64,000 bases of DNA from Arenicola marina (Eukaryota > Annelida > Polychaeta > Arenicolidae). The stretch covers positions 69,508,119 to 69,572,118 of the forward strand of contig OZ025248.1 in assembly GCA_964019135.1 (NCBI GenBank). Direction: 5' to 3'. Position numbers and translations under genes: made by a program. The number at the start of each line of letters is the position of its first letter. Positions within the stretch are counted from its first letter, which is position 1. Below are positions 34,205 to 46,100 of the stretch, in pieces. The notes beneath the pieces were generated by a model. It was not told the DNA's origin, did no database searches, and saw nothing but the letters and a program-made list of their open reading frames with translations.

Positions 34205-35920
34205 GAAGGGAGACCTAGGCCTGCAGACTGGATAGGTCGGAGGTTTCGTTAGGTCGGATGGCTCACTGATTTAACAGGATAAGGTAAGCATAGGTAAGAC
34301 AACATCCGGATGAAACGGTAGATGTAGGCATGTGTAAATGAATAATGTACAATTTAACTAATGGAATTGATTTACTGATATGTGAATTGATTTACTGATA
34401 TGAACATTGAGTCCATCATCGGTGTGTGAAATTGAAATAAATATGTGTGGAATTAAATTCGAGATATATTAAAATGATTTAATGATATGTGCAAATATTT
34501 GAACGAATGCGTAATTATGTAAAGATATGTGCACATGCGTATTTAAAGAGATAAGGGCTTAATTGTCAAATAACTTTTCACGAAAAGAATTCTAAATTTC
34601 CTTTTGTTCAGTGATATATAGCTTGCCTTTTCAAAGACTCAACGCATTCATACCCATTTTTACAACGACTTTTTTATCATTCTTTTTACCTTTCTGTTAG
34701 CACATACCCAATACCATTCTGCCTTCGACTCACTCCGCTAGGGCTCCATAATAAGCGGAGCTTGCGTAACGCCACCTAGCGAATGGGAGCTTGAACCGAT
34801 GCATGCACAGTTTAACACGCGCCGATGCCGGCTGGGTAAGGGCAAAAGGAACGGGGTGGGGTGCTTGCCTTTCTCGGGATGGGAACGGTGCAAGCTTGTT
34901 ATGCACAACGTACCATCCTGGGTAAAGGTCATCCCGGCCCCGGTCACACACACAACTCGATTAACGTGGCATGCGGATTGGCGCTGCTCCAGTCGGCAAT
35001 TCACGGTCCTCTGGGTCACAGCTCGTTACCCAAATCCTGCCCTGCGTGAAAACCGCTCGCCTCATCGGTCAATAAAACCCTGAATCAAATCACACCAAAA
35101 TAAATTCTCATGTTTTCTTTGCTTTTTAGATGTTTCGGTGAAAACAGTTACTTCGTATCTATTCTGGTCCTCTGCAGCTAGGACTGACTAAACAACAGCT
35201 GGGTCAAAACATGATTGCAACATTGTGCTTTTAACTGTCGTGCTGCGAGTTACACAAAGGTGAAAGCAACATTATGGAACAAGTGAACAACTTCCCAGCA
35301 TGTATCCCTTTAGCACGACCGATCAAATGAACTAACGACAGAGGCTGAAAACCCTTCAATATCAATCCTTTCACCTGCCGTCCAGTTGGCTGGCCGTACC
35401 ATAGTGGGGTCTATAGCCGTCCTCACTCCATATGACCGCGCCGCCACACCAGCCATCTCCAGCTCAAAGGGCTGCCTGCAGAAAACTAAGACAACCACTG
35501 AAAAGCCTATTAAAGGATCAAAGCGTATAAATCAATATACCCTTGGATTATATCAAAAGGTGTATCAGATATGTGAGCTAGGTAAGAAATGGGGGTCTTT
35601 AATGACCAATATAATGGCGATATATACAGCTATATCTGACACGACCATGAACGTACTTCAAGGTCAAAACTGACCTCTTAGCCGGAGATGACTTACATTC
35701 TCATCCAGGGGCGTGGGTAATGCGAGCTAGCTAATGACCACCGGATAAAACGAAGGGTAAATCTACTATTTATAACATATTTTTCTCGGAACTGCTATAA
35801 TGTAGTTCGGGGTCTGAATATTGTTTGAGAAGTAATATTCTTTGACTTCAAAAATATTACTGAGTAGTTAATATGGCATTATTATATTACATTGTATCAT
35901 TCCATCACATGTAAATAAAT
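34205..35920. other. No gene recognised
   Basis: A short direct duplication (AATTGATTTACTGATATG twice) occurs near 34365-34402. The frames at 34738-35083 and 35386-35673 are each under 100 codons, overlap antisense frames and have no recognised motif. Confidence 0.45.
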
Positions 35921-35925
35921 ATTTT

Positions 35926-36145
35926 GCATGGCCTCATTATATTGTATGGGATCATTATATTATATGGCATCATTATATTGTATGGCATCGTTATATTACA
36001 TGGTATCACTATAATACATGGCATCACTATATTACATGACATCATTATTACGTATGGCATCATTATATCGCAAGACATAATATTACATGGCATCATTATA
36101 GTGTATGGCATCATTATATCACATGACATCACTTTGTCATGCATG
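35926..36145. repeat. 18-bp tandem repeat (GGCATCATTATATTGTAT)
   Basis: About twelve degenerate copies. The unit length is a multiple of three and has no stop in one frame on each strand, which explains the repetitive 104- and 79-codon frames here. Confidence 0.9.
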
Positions 36146-36149
36146 ACAT

Positions 36150-38025
36150 CGTGCTATTCCGTCTCGTCATACCCCGCCCAGATCATTTTTTTTACATGGT
36201 TTTGCAGTTCCTCACGCGGCGTTGTCATGACGTCATAATAACCCTCCGTATCTCTGTTTTCAACCAACTGGCAGGTGGTTTGACAGCCTCTCATTCTTAC
36301 TCACAAGGTGGACCATTTGTTTCCACGGAGTTTCACAATGGCGCAAGCGCGTTAACAGTGCATGCAGTGTCGCCCTCTAGTGAATGCAGCAGTGACTGAG
36401 AGTGCGTGCATGTCTACCGCAACCAAGTACTACGCATGCTCAGTAGAGCAACAAACGTTGCGGAATAACATTGATCGAAGCAGGGCAGGTCTCGAGATGA
36501 TATTACAAGACCATCCTCAATTACGTTGTTCAACTCGCTTAAATTATGCATGCAAATAAATGTAACATTTCTCCTTTCAAGTAAATTTGTTAACTGTATT
36601 TCCATCAAAGAGAGAAATTCTTACACGCATTTGAGTACATAAAAATGTAGCCTTGTGTGCAATGCTACATATGATGAACCCCCAAGAGAAGCAGGCTTGC
36701 ATGGTGGCACTTGCGCGTCCAGTGCAGAAGGCGCGTTGTAATGCTATCTATCTCCATCTATCTCGAGGATAGGCTGTCAGCACTTATTCCAGCAAGTTCG
36801 CTATATCAGGTAATGCCAATTATTGCTTTTAGAGATAATTCAGCTAGACAAAAACCGCGAATGTTCCCCAAGATATAACTTAGCCAAGCATACATGTAAT
36901 AAATCCTTAGATTCTATCACATGCCATTCTTCTTGGCTGGCGTGACTGGCGGCAGGCACATGTAAATAAATTATAATAGACAGTAGGTCTCTTCACATGT
37001 CAAGTCTGTTGCTAATGATGTCCGCGCAGCTCCAGCGAAATATACAATGGTTGGAGCGGAACAGGTCCATACAGGTAGCATCTATTTTTGGCGAAGAGAA
37101 CAAAACATCAACCGGAAATGCGGTATCATGACATGGCGTGAGACGTCGCACACCACCAATGCATCTCTTTCGGATAATCTCCACCAGGAACAGTTGTTCG
37201 ATGCCATTGCTTATGATCACTGATTCTTTCAGCTAACGACCGTTCACACGAGGATATATATAGGTTGGGTGGGGCCGGGGATGACGGCATCCTATAACAA
37301 CAGTGAGGACCACATAATGCTTCGCAATCACAGACATGGACATAGCAGCGTCGTGATCGCTGTACCTGTCCAACATGGAGTAAGGCGGCTATGTTTGCGG
37401 CCTTCGATGTTGATCGACATTGTATTGGGAATGGAAACAGTTAGTCGTAGAAATGTTTAGGTAAAAATATTTGAGCGCTTGCGGCGGTCAGCTCGCTCTA
37501 AACTTAAAACAAATAAAATCACATTCCGTATCAGCCAGGAGGTATGCTGTTGAGTTATTTTAGCCAAGCTGCATGTTTTCCTATCACACAAAAGGACAAA
37601 TTCGTCATCAAGACAAAGTTTTCATCAGTTCCGCATTTTAGTCTCTTTTTCCGATTATTTCGTATTATCGTCCTTCACTTTGAGACGTGGACGCGAGTGA
37701 GGGTTGTTAATCCAGATCTATATAGATGTATTAGTTTTCTTTTCTGTTTGGACTAATATAGGCATACGCTTGTTTTATAGTCTATACCAAATGGTTTACT
37801 GTTGTTAAACAAGATAATAAAAATATTACTATTCGGACTTCGGACACTTTGAAATTAATTGGTGTTTCAGGCCATGTCTGTGCATACAATGGTTAAACTG
37901 GGCCAACCAAAACCTCCCTATGGCTGATGATTGTAGGAAGCATGCTCCAGATTAGGTGCTCCCCCTACCCCCACCTTCACCCCCACCCCACTCCGTGTTA
38001 CTGAGGCCCTTCACAAACACAAGTC
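36150..38025. other. No gene recognised
   Basis: Frames are short. ATG/TGCAT-rich stretches occur near 36360-36430. A C-rich CCCACC stretch near 37960-37990 leads into the next repeat. No splice-linked coding pattern was recognised. Confidence 0.45.
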
Positions 38026-38029
38026 CCGC

Positions 38030-38330
38030 TTGTGGCGCAAAAGGCAACCGACATCATAGTCCGGGCAGCCTGTGCAGAATCAGGGGTCAACCCGAAACAA
38101 ATTGCAATAGTAATCAAACCTGTTTTCTTCTCATTCCTTATGTATCTGGTAATATCATTTCCAAAATCTACCAAAATCTATTCATTGGAACATATTTTTT
38201 ACGGGCGTAGTTTACCCTACCCCCGAAACACCAGCATGGATTACGTATTTGACCTTACACGAAGTGGCAGAAAAGCTTTGTAATTGAGACCCCTACTACA
38301 AATTTAGACCTTCGTAGCCTACCCCTAATA
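38030..38330. repeat. Dispersed repeat, inverted relative to the LINE insertion site
   Basis: The reverse complement of this segment resembles 40470-40597 joined to 47084-47240. For example CCAAAATCTACCAAAATCTA at 38160 onward is complementary to 47100-47120, and TAGTTTACCCTAC near 38208-38220 corresponds to GGGTAAAGTA on the left of the LINE. It is a second copy of the repeat into which the complete LINE inserted. Confidence 0.75.
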
Positions 38331-38629
38331 TATGTAATGGAGTGTTATTTCATCTACCGAATGCAACAAACAAAAATACAATATCTTTTGAGAATTTCTA
38401 CATATTTTTAATGGGGGACCCCTCTCCAGGTTTTGCGGCTGTCTATTGACACCGTGCATTTGCACAGCGCGCCGGATGGGAAGTGTGACAGACTGTAACT
38501 TTTCTATAAATTGTCCGATTTCCACAATTTAATCGACTATATACGCGTTTTATCTTTGGGCAGATCTACCACCGTGCCGGTCTAGATAGGCAGGGTAAAA
38601 AATGGGGAGGCTCTATCTGTAACGTTTCT

Positions 38630-39835
38630 ACCGTCCTCTAACTTGGGGTACCATTCTAACTTGGGGTACCACTCATAACTTAAGGCCTCTCCCATTGCCA
38701 AACTTGTTGCCTTCCAAATATTGGGTGTCTTCCCTCCGCAAATATTGGATGTCTCCCCTCCCCAACCTGGGGTGTCTTCTCTCCCCTAAGTCTGGGTGTC
38801 CCCGCCCCCCCACCATAACTTGCCTTTCCCCTCTCTACACTTGCGATACACGTTAAAAACCTGGGGTGTCTTCCCTCTCCTAATTAGGGGTGTTTCCCCA
38901 CCCCTAACTTGCAGTATCTCCCCTCCCTAAGCTTGAAGCACCACCTACACTTGGGGTGTCTCCCCTCCCTTAGTTTGGGGTATTTCCTCTCCTTTAACTC
39001 GGGGTGTCTCCCCTCTCCTAACTTGGAGTACCACCCCAATTGGGTTGCTTCCCTTTTCCTAATGCATGGTGTCTCCCCTCCCCTAATCTGAGGTGCCTCT
39101 CCTCCCCTAAGTTGGGATGTCTCCTCTCCCCTAAGTTGGGATGTCTCCCCTGCCCTAACTTGGGGTGCTTCTCCTGTCAAAACTCCTGTCTTCCCTTTCA
39201 TAAATTGGGGTCTCTCTCCTCCCCAAACATGTGGCACCACCCCTATCTTGGGGTCTCTCCCCTCTCCAAACTTGGGGTACTACCTGAACTTGGGGTACTA
39301 AAACTTGCCAGAACTTGCACGCCACCCCTCCAGAACGTAGTGGTGGCGGATCTAGGAATTTGAAAACGGGGGTTGGGTGTTCACTTGGGGCACCACCCCT
39401 AAATTGGGGCGTCTCCTCTTCCCTAAATTGGGATGTCTCCCCTCCCCTATGTTAGTGTACCACCCGAATATTGAATGTCCACCTACCCCCTAACTTAGGC
39501 TACCACCCCAACTCTTGGTGTCTTCCATCTCCTAACTTAAGATGTCTCCCCTTCCGTACCTAAGGGTGTGTCCCCTCCCCTGATTTGAGGTGCCTCCCCT
39601 GTCCTAGCTTGTGGCAGAGCCCCAATTTGAGGTGTCTTCCCTCCCCTATCTGTCGGCATCACCTGAATTTTGAATGTCTCCCCTCCCCTAACTTGGGGTA
39701 CCGCCCCAAATAGGGGTGTCTTCCTTCCAATAACTTTGGGTACCATCCAAACTTGGAGTGTCTGCCCTTCCTAATATCTCAGTCTCGCCTCCCCTAACTT
39801 AGAGTATGTCCCCTCTTCTAACTCCTTAAACCCCC
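38630..39835. repeat. Degenerate pyrimidine-rich repeat (CTTGGGGTGTCTCCCCTCCC)
   Basis: More than 40 imperfect copies of a unit of about 19-21 bases made of TAACTTGGGGT, GTCTCCCCTCCCC or GTACCACC. Copies differ in length, so no fixed frame exists. Open frames on both strands (for example 38884-39240 minus, 39040-39363 plus) are repeat artefacts. Confidence 0.85.
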
Positions 39836-40041
39836 TAACCCCCGCCCCCACCCCTTCCCCCTTGGATCCTGCTGATCCAATTCTATTCCAAGTCTATTTT
39901 ACATCGACAGAGATGAAATATACAATATTGGTCGTCGTGGTGGAAAAAAAATCATTTAACCTCATTTAGAGAGGTTCCGAATGTAAATATTAATATTAAT
40001 GTAATATAAATTTATCTATGTATTTGTATTTTGCAGTTTAA

Positions 40042-40440
40042 AGTTGCATGTCGAGCTCTTTCCCGCCCAAACTAAAGAAGTCAAAATACAAATAAGAATC
40101 AGTCCTTGAATCATTCAAGACATCTTTTGTCTATACTCCACCCATGCCAGACTGCCAAATGGTGTCTCTTAGCCTTGTCCGTGATATCAATTTACCACAA
40201 CTATTCATTTTAGTGGTAAACGTCATCAGTTTGTGTGCTTCGCGATGCTTTGGTATAAGTAGCAGTGCCGCGACCGAGTTCTGTGGTGTCCAGGGATAGA
40301 CACGTTTGCCACACCACAGCCGAAACGGCGATGTTTATCAGGTTTCTGAATTTATAGAATGAAACAATAGAGTTTTCTTCAAATTTTGATATAAATTTCG
40401 CCTGGACTTAGTTTTGGCGGGAAAGAACTCGACATGCACT
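40042..40440. mobile_element. piggyBac-like MITE copy 2, TTAA-flanked
   Basis: A 399-bp relative of the element in eIF1A intron 4 (26434-26819), same orientation. Ends are AGTTGCATGTCGAGCTCTTT and, read inward from the right, AGTGCATGTCGAGTTCTTTC, both running into CCGCC. TTAA flanks both ends (40038-40041 and 40441-40444). It lies about 30 bp from the repeat that hosts the complete LINE. Confidence 0.85.
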
Positions 40441-40583
40441 TTAAATAATTCACGCAAACGCAAACTGGAAATATGGGTATTGTAGGTCACAATTCGTAGT
40501 GCGGGTCTCAAATGCCTCGCCTTCCTGTCATTTCGTTTATGTAAAAATACGTTGCTTCTTGTGGAGTTAATAGGGTAAAGTAA

Positions 40584-40597
40584 GTCACCCCCTTAAA
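40584..40597. repeat. Target-site duplication of the complete LINE, left
   Basis: GTCACCCCCTTAAA, repeated exactly at 47070-47083. Two further A (40582-40583) could belong to it but cannot be separated from the poly-A tail on the right. Confidence 0.92.
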
Positions 40598-40990
40598 CTG
40601 GAAACCCCCTGGAAACTGAAAATGGCTAACTGGCACAGCGGCATGAAATTCTGACTCTGAATGTGAACCTTAAATGTGCAACCTCAAGCCTTGCTGATCA
40701 GATATATATTGCGGAATTACGACAATGAACATAGAAGGATTCATTTGAATAATATCATGTGGTGAAAAGAGATGCCGACTTGGTGATTGAAGCTGGTATT
40801 ATTTCGTCAGTTGGTTACTGAATGTAACCTATCGCTGCATGGCCGGCGGACGCATTCAACCGAAACCAAGCGCTAACATTGAAGGCGACACAGCACACCT
40901 GTTCGCCGGCCACGTCACGGCATCTCGGTCAATACGGATAGACCCCACGCACCGTTTCGGATATATACACATAAGCTCTGGTGGATACAA

Positions 40991-42289
40991 ATGGCACGTA
41001 ATCTCACCCCAAGAACTATAAGTAAGCGACCATTCTCAATCTTATCTCCTGACTCCCCAACGTATGCCATATCACAGATAGCTAAGAAAATAGATATGGA
41101 AGAAGAAATTGACTTGGGGCTTCCAACAGACACACCAAAGTGGGCCGTCTGTATGGCTAATGTTATTGCGAACAAAATGGATAAAATGGAAAAATGCCTC
41201 GGTCAAAGCATTATGTTACTACAAGAAGAGTGTCAAGAAAACTCTACTGCCATAACAGAAGTGAAAAAACAAACGGAGTGTTTAACATCTGAAATTGCTG
41301 CCCTTAAATGGGAAAACAAACAACTTAAAGAGAGAGTCGTGCGCAACGAAGCTCAGGACCGTAGGAACAATCTACTGTTCTTCGGCCTGCCAGAGGCTGC
41401 GGGTGAAACTAACACTGATTGCGAAGAGCTAATTAAAAAAACCATCACCGAAACTATGCAGCTTGACAGCAGTAAGATGCTAATATCCAGAGCACATCGC
41501 AATCCCCCCGGCCCCTTTAAGCCAGGTGGAACTCGCGCTGTCATCGTCAGATTTCACTTCCTTGGTGATCGTATGGCCGTGTGGCGCAAACGGTCTGCCC
41601 TCATTGGCAACGTCAAGGTCGCCGAAGACTTTCCCCAAGAAATAATGGACCGCCGGCGTGAGCTGAAACCGATTCTACACGCCGCAAAACAAAACCCCTT
41701 GTACAACAATGCATACCTCACAGTGGATAAGCTGGTAATCAACAAGGTAACCTACTCGGTCGACACGCTCAGTCGACTGCCACGGGAGCTTGATGGGAAG
41801 CAGATCGCCACCCCCACAAAGTCTGACGTCACGTGTTTCTGGAGTCAAGCGTCACCCCTGTCAAACTTCCATGGCACCACACTAAAACTTAAAGGAAAAG
41901 ACTTCTACTCAGTGGAACAATATTACCAATATCAGAAGGCCATGCATCACAACGAAAGTGATCTGGCACGAGATATTGTGACAGTGTGCGATCCGGTACA
42001 GGCACGGAAGCTGGGAAAGCAAATCAAGACCAACAGCGGAACTTGGGAACAACAGTCCATGGCCATCATGGAGGAGGCGCTGCGTGCAAAGTTTTCGCAA
42101 AACCCTGCATTGAAAGACTTTCTTCTCGCAACCGGGCAAACCAAGTTGGCTGAGTGCAGTCCTCATGACAAGTTTTGGGGTACAGGACTCTACCTAAGCC
42201 ATGCAGATGCATTTAACCCTAAAGCCTGGCCAGGCCAAAACCAGCTCGGATCAATGCTCGAGCGAGTGCGCGCGGAGCTTCGACTGTAA
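40991..42289 (+). CDS. LINE ORF1 protein: coiled coil, RRM-like region and C-terminal NADAR domain
   Basis: 432 residues. Residues about 62-122 are heptad-rich and charged (coiled coil for oligomerisation). NNLLFFGLPE (126-135) and AVIVRFHFLGDRMAVWRKR fit the RRM-like domain, and KVAEDFPQEIMDRRRELKPI the C-terminal domain, of L1-type ORF1 RNA chaperones. From residue about 281 to the end is a NADAR (YbiA-like) domain: CFWSQASPLSNF (282-293), FYSVEQYYQYQKA (305-317, with the SxExYxQxxKA signature), DPVQARKLGKQIK, IMEEALRAKFSQNPAL and DKFWGTGLY (393-401). The domain appears complete, with its conserved acidic and aromatic positions kept. NADAR enzymes cleave N-glycosidic bonds of phosphoribosyl or ADP-ribosyl compounds, including ADP-ribose on guanine in DNA. 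The role here is unproven. The ORF lies within a LINE with ORF2 following, so it is an element gene, not a host gene. Confidence 0.94.
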   Translation: MARNLTPRTISKRPFSILSPDSPTYAISQIAKKIDMEEEIDLGLPTDTPKWAVCMANVIANKMDKMEKCLGQSIMLLQEECQENSTAITEVKKQTECLTSEIAALKWENKQLKERVVRNEAQDRRNNLLFFGLPEAAGETNTDCEELIKKTITETMQLDSSKMLISRAHRNPPGPFKPGGTRAVIVRFHFLGDRMAVWRKRSALIGNVKVAEDFPQEIMDRRRELKPILHAAKQNPLYNNAYLTVDKLVINKVTYSVDTLSRLPRELDGKQIATPTKSDVTCFWSQASPLSNFHGTTLKLKGKDFYSVEQYYQYQKAMHHNESDLARDIVTVCDPVQARKLGKQIKTNSGTWEQQSMAIMEEALRAKFSQNPALKDFLLATGQTKLAECSPHDKFWGTGLYLSHADAFNPKAWPGQNQLGSMLERVRAELRL

Positions 42290-43124
42290 AGGCCAGTAAT
42301 TGGTGACATTGTATGCGCGCTCGCCCAGTAGGTGCCCTGCGTCATGCCTCGTAACTTAACTTGTCTCTTAAGACTTAACTCAACTCAATCGTCACGTCAT
42401 GATTTCTGGTCCTTTATTAAATTTAAATGTATTTCACCTCGAGAGCCTACAATGAACAAGAGCCGCTTAGGTTAACGTGATTGTTCAGTGTGTAGCTTGC
42501 CCATAACGACTGTAGCCACGTTTTGAATTATAGGCCTACCTAATCATGCTCTACGCACCATTGGTTCATTTGCATAGTTGTAAGAGTTAAATGTGCTATC
42601 GTGTTCGCTATGCACCCAAAAGTTGCAGTAAATTATTAGAGTAATGGTGTCGTTAATAAGTTACATACAACGATGTCCTTATTAACGCGGAAGCCAACAT
42701 GGTGTATACTTGGCGTATGCATTAACGCGTTTCGCTATATATCTACATATTCATCTCAGCTTGCAACTGTGTCTGAGTCGAGCATTGATTAGTACGTGGC
42801 TCTATTTAAAGATAAAGTGCACTTGTGATTTGTTTCCTAACACAGCAAAGGTTACCATGTATATTACATGTCCAATTCAACTCATAGCCACGCTTGAGTC
42901 AATTACATTCAGGCTTACTCATAGCAGAGGTTTAAATTAGCACACCAAAGGTTCACTGTCAGTTTCAGAGTAATATCTCGTTATAGCCAACAAGCCATAC
43001 ACAATTGAAAACGCTTTCACGCGATGTACAATGTATTGATACTAAATCTGCCTTCAACACAGAACGACACAATGAGCACAGAACGTCACGCACATAACCT
43101 TAAAATGAAAAGTCATCATAAAAC
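42290..43124 (+). other. Long inter-ORF spacer of the LINE
   Basis: 835 bases between ORF1 and ORF2 with no long frame in the sense direction; the largest open stretch (42710-42940) shows no domain. Many L1/Tx1 elements have much shorter spacers or overlapping ORFs. ORF2 translation would need reinitiation, internal entry or a separate RNA. Confidence 0.7.
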
Positions 43125-46100
43125 ATGGGGATAAAAATCACAAGCTTTAATGCAAGGGGGTTGCGTGATAAATTAAAAAGAAAAGCCGTCATTCAGCATC
43201 TCTTTGAACAACAAAATGGAATAATATTCCTACAAGAAACACATAGTGATGTACAGTCCGAGAAGGACTGGAAAAACGAGTGGCATGGAGAAATACTCTT
43301 CTCCCATGCGACATCTCAGAGACGAGGTGTCGCAATATTATTCCCTAATCATCTACAGTTTCATATAGATAGTTGCGCGTCTGACACTGATGGCAGATAC
43401 ATCTGGGTAAATGTCACCATTGGTAGCGATACTTATTTTTTGCTTAATATCTACGCTCCCACCAAAGATTATCCAAGATCGCAACTTCAATTTGGAACTG
43501 AAATATCAAATCTAATGGTAACCCATGGCGATCAAAATATAATAATTGGAGGAGATTTTAATATATGTTTAAATCCGCAAGTTGACAAGCGCGGTGGTAA
43601 AATAGAACAACCCACAGAATACACGAAGTGTCTCTTAAATTTGATGGAAGTTTATGAATTGAACGATATTTGGCGGGTCCGAAATCCCACTGCCAAAAGA
43701 TTTACCCATAAACAAAAAACGAAGTTGGGGATGGTGTACTCTAGAATTGATTATTTTCTCACATCTGCCCAACTGGGGTATTTTATAAGTGATGTAGATA
43801 TACGAACCAGAGCATTTTCAGATCATTCAAGTATTCAGTTATCATTAAGTCCAACCGGGGTACCAAAAAGAGGGCGAGGATTCTGGAAATTTAATGTTTC
43901 TCTACTGCGTGATCAAAGCTATGTTGAATCCATAAAACGGTGTATAGCGGAATGCAAAATCCGTTATGCCAGCACTAATGATAAAGGATTGGTTTGGGAT
44001 GTAATCAAGTGTGAAATCAGAGGTAAAAGTATCAGCTATAGTAAGTTTAAGACCAAAAGTGAACGTAACAGAAAAGATGAGTTAGTAAAACGACTGAATA
44101 GCTTAGAGTTAAAGCAGGATCAAACGGGCGCAACTACCGATGAAATGATGCTCTTACAACGACAGTATGAAGATCTCCAAATGTATGAAGCCCAGGGTGC
44201 ATTGGTTAGGGCAAGAGCGGTACGAATTGAAAATGATGAAAGAAACACAAAATACTTCTTAAATATGGAAAAGAAGAGAAGCACTCTCAAACATATTACC
44301 GCCCTCTTTGATAGCAACGATTGCCTAGTTTCGGAACCTGAACTAATACTGAAAGAGCAATTGAAATTCTACTCACAACTCTATACCGATAATAGAACTC
44401 TAGATGAAATAGACTCATATTCCGACTTCTTCTTATGCCACGATGTACCAACAATAACACCAGAATCGCGAGACCATTGCGATAAAGACCTAACATATAA
44501 TGACTTTGCAAAAGCTCTCCAAAACATGAAAAATAACAAAAGCCCAGGGAGTGATGGATTATCATGTGAATTCTATAAGTTTTTTTGGTCGGAAATCAAG
44601 GATCTTGTACTAGATAGCCTTTTGTATGCCCTTGATAAAAAGTCATTAAGCATAGAACAAAGGAGAGGTGTCCTTACATTGATCCCCAAAACTGGAAAAG
44701 ATTTACGATACGTAACTTCTTGGAGACCTTTGAGTCTGCTGAATACGGATTATAAAATTTTAACAAAAGCCTTAGCTGAGAAACTCCAGGTTGTCATACA
44801 AGAGGTAGTAAGTACGGACCAATGCGGTTACATAAGGGGGCGATATATCGGACGGAATATTAGGACTATCGCAGATATCATGGAATACACCAGTTTAGAA
44901 AACCGTGAAGGCCTACTTGTACTGCTCGACTTCGAAAAGGCATTCGACACGGTAACGTGGCCCTTTTTACACAGAGTTTTGGAAAAAATGAATTTTGGGC
45001 CTTATTATCGCACTTGGATCAAGCTAATATACTCAAACATAACTTCCTGCTGCATGAATAATAACATATCAACGGCGTTCTTTACCGTAACGAGGGGCAT
45101 AAGGCAAGGCTGTCCCATAAGCGCTCTTCTCTTCATTTTAGTTGTCGAAACACTGGCTATAAAAATAAGACAAACCAAAGATATACACGGTATTGCTATC
45201 CGGAATACCGAATTTAAAATAACCCAACTTGCGGATGACGCCACTCTCTTTCTGCAAGATCAAAAGTCGTTAAGCATTGCATTACATATCTTCGACAAAT
45301 TTGCCTTGTGCTCTGGTTTAAAGTTAAACAGGACCAAGACACGTATTTTTTACCTTGGTAACACAAACCACAAACCTATGGCACAGAACTTGTATGATAT
45401 ACAACCTGCTGGACCAGTGTTCAAAACTCTTGGTATATACTTCTGTAAAGATTTGCATGAAATGTCTGCAAAGAATCTTGACGAAAGGTTTCGAAAATTT
45501 AAAACAATCTTGCAAATATGGTCTTCAAGATCACTATCCCTGAGAGGTAAAATTACTGTCTTGAAAAGTTTGGCGATCAGTCAGCTAACGTATGCAACCT
45601 CAATGATATATGTACCATCGAGCTTTATTCAAGCAGTAGATAAAGAGATTGTAAGCTTCTTATGGAATAAGAAACCAGCAAAAGTGAAAAAAAGTACCAT
45701 CGTGTCAGATTATAAGTACGGGGGCCTGAAGATGCCTCACTTTGAATCTATTATATGTAGCCAGAGGGTAATGTGGATAAAAAGATTGCTGACGACTAAT
45801 TGTACTGGTAATGTGTTAGCCTTCGAGCTTCTTACAGTGACGCCAGACGAACTAACCAGCAAGTTGGCAATGAAATTTGTTTCAAAACCAAAAAGCCTTT
45901 TTTATGAGCAAATGTTAGAAAAGTGGTACTCTTTCCACTCTCGCGAACCTGAAGCGGAATCGATCCGGGACGAGCATTTATGGCGTAACAAATTTATATT
46001 AATTGGTAAGGATATTGCAAGCAAACACAATAATGGTATTTATGTGAAATGGGAACATGCCGGTATAAAAACCGTAGGCGACCTTTGGAATGTCGAAGGC

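Noticed and set aside
35924..36238. 104-codon HGIIILYGI-type repetitive frame
   Set aside because: It is an 18-bp tandem repeat read in frame; the opposite strand is open as well.
38884..39363. Repetitive frames with LSSPKLG/APQVRGGE units
   Set aside because: They are products of the degenerate CTTGGGGTGTCTCCCC block on both strands.
40991..42289. NADAR protein as an independent host gene
   Set aside because: The domain is in one frame with an L1-type ORF1, lies inside the LINE's target duplications and is followed by ORF2.
44120..45543. Short frames antisense to LINE ORF2
   Set aside because: They are shadows of the intact 1266-codon frame.
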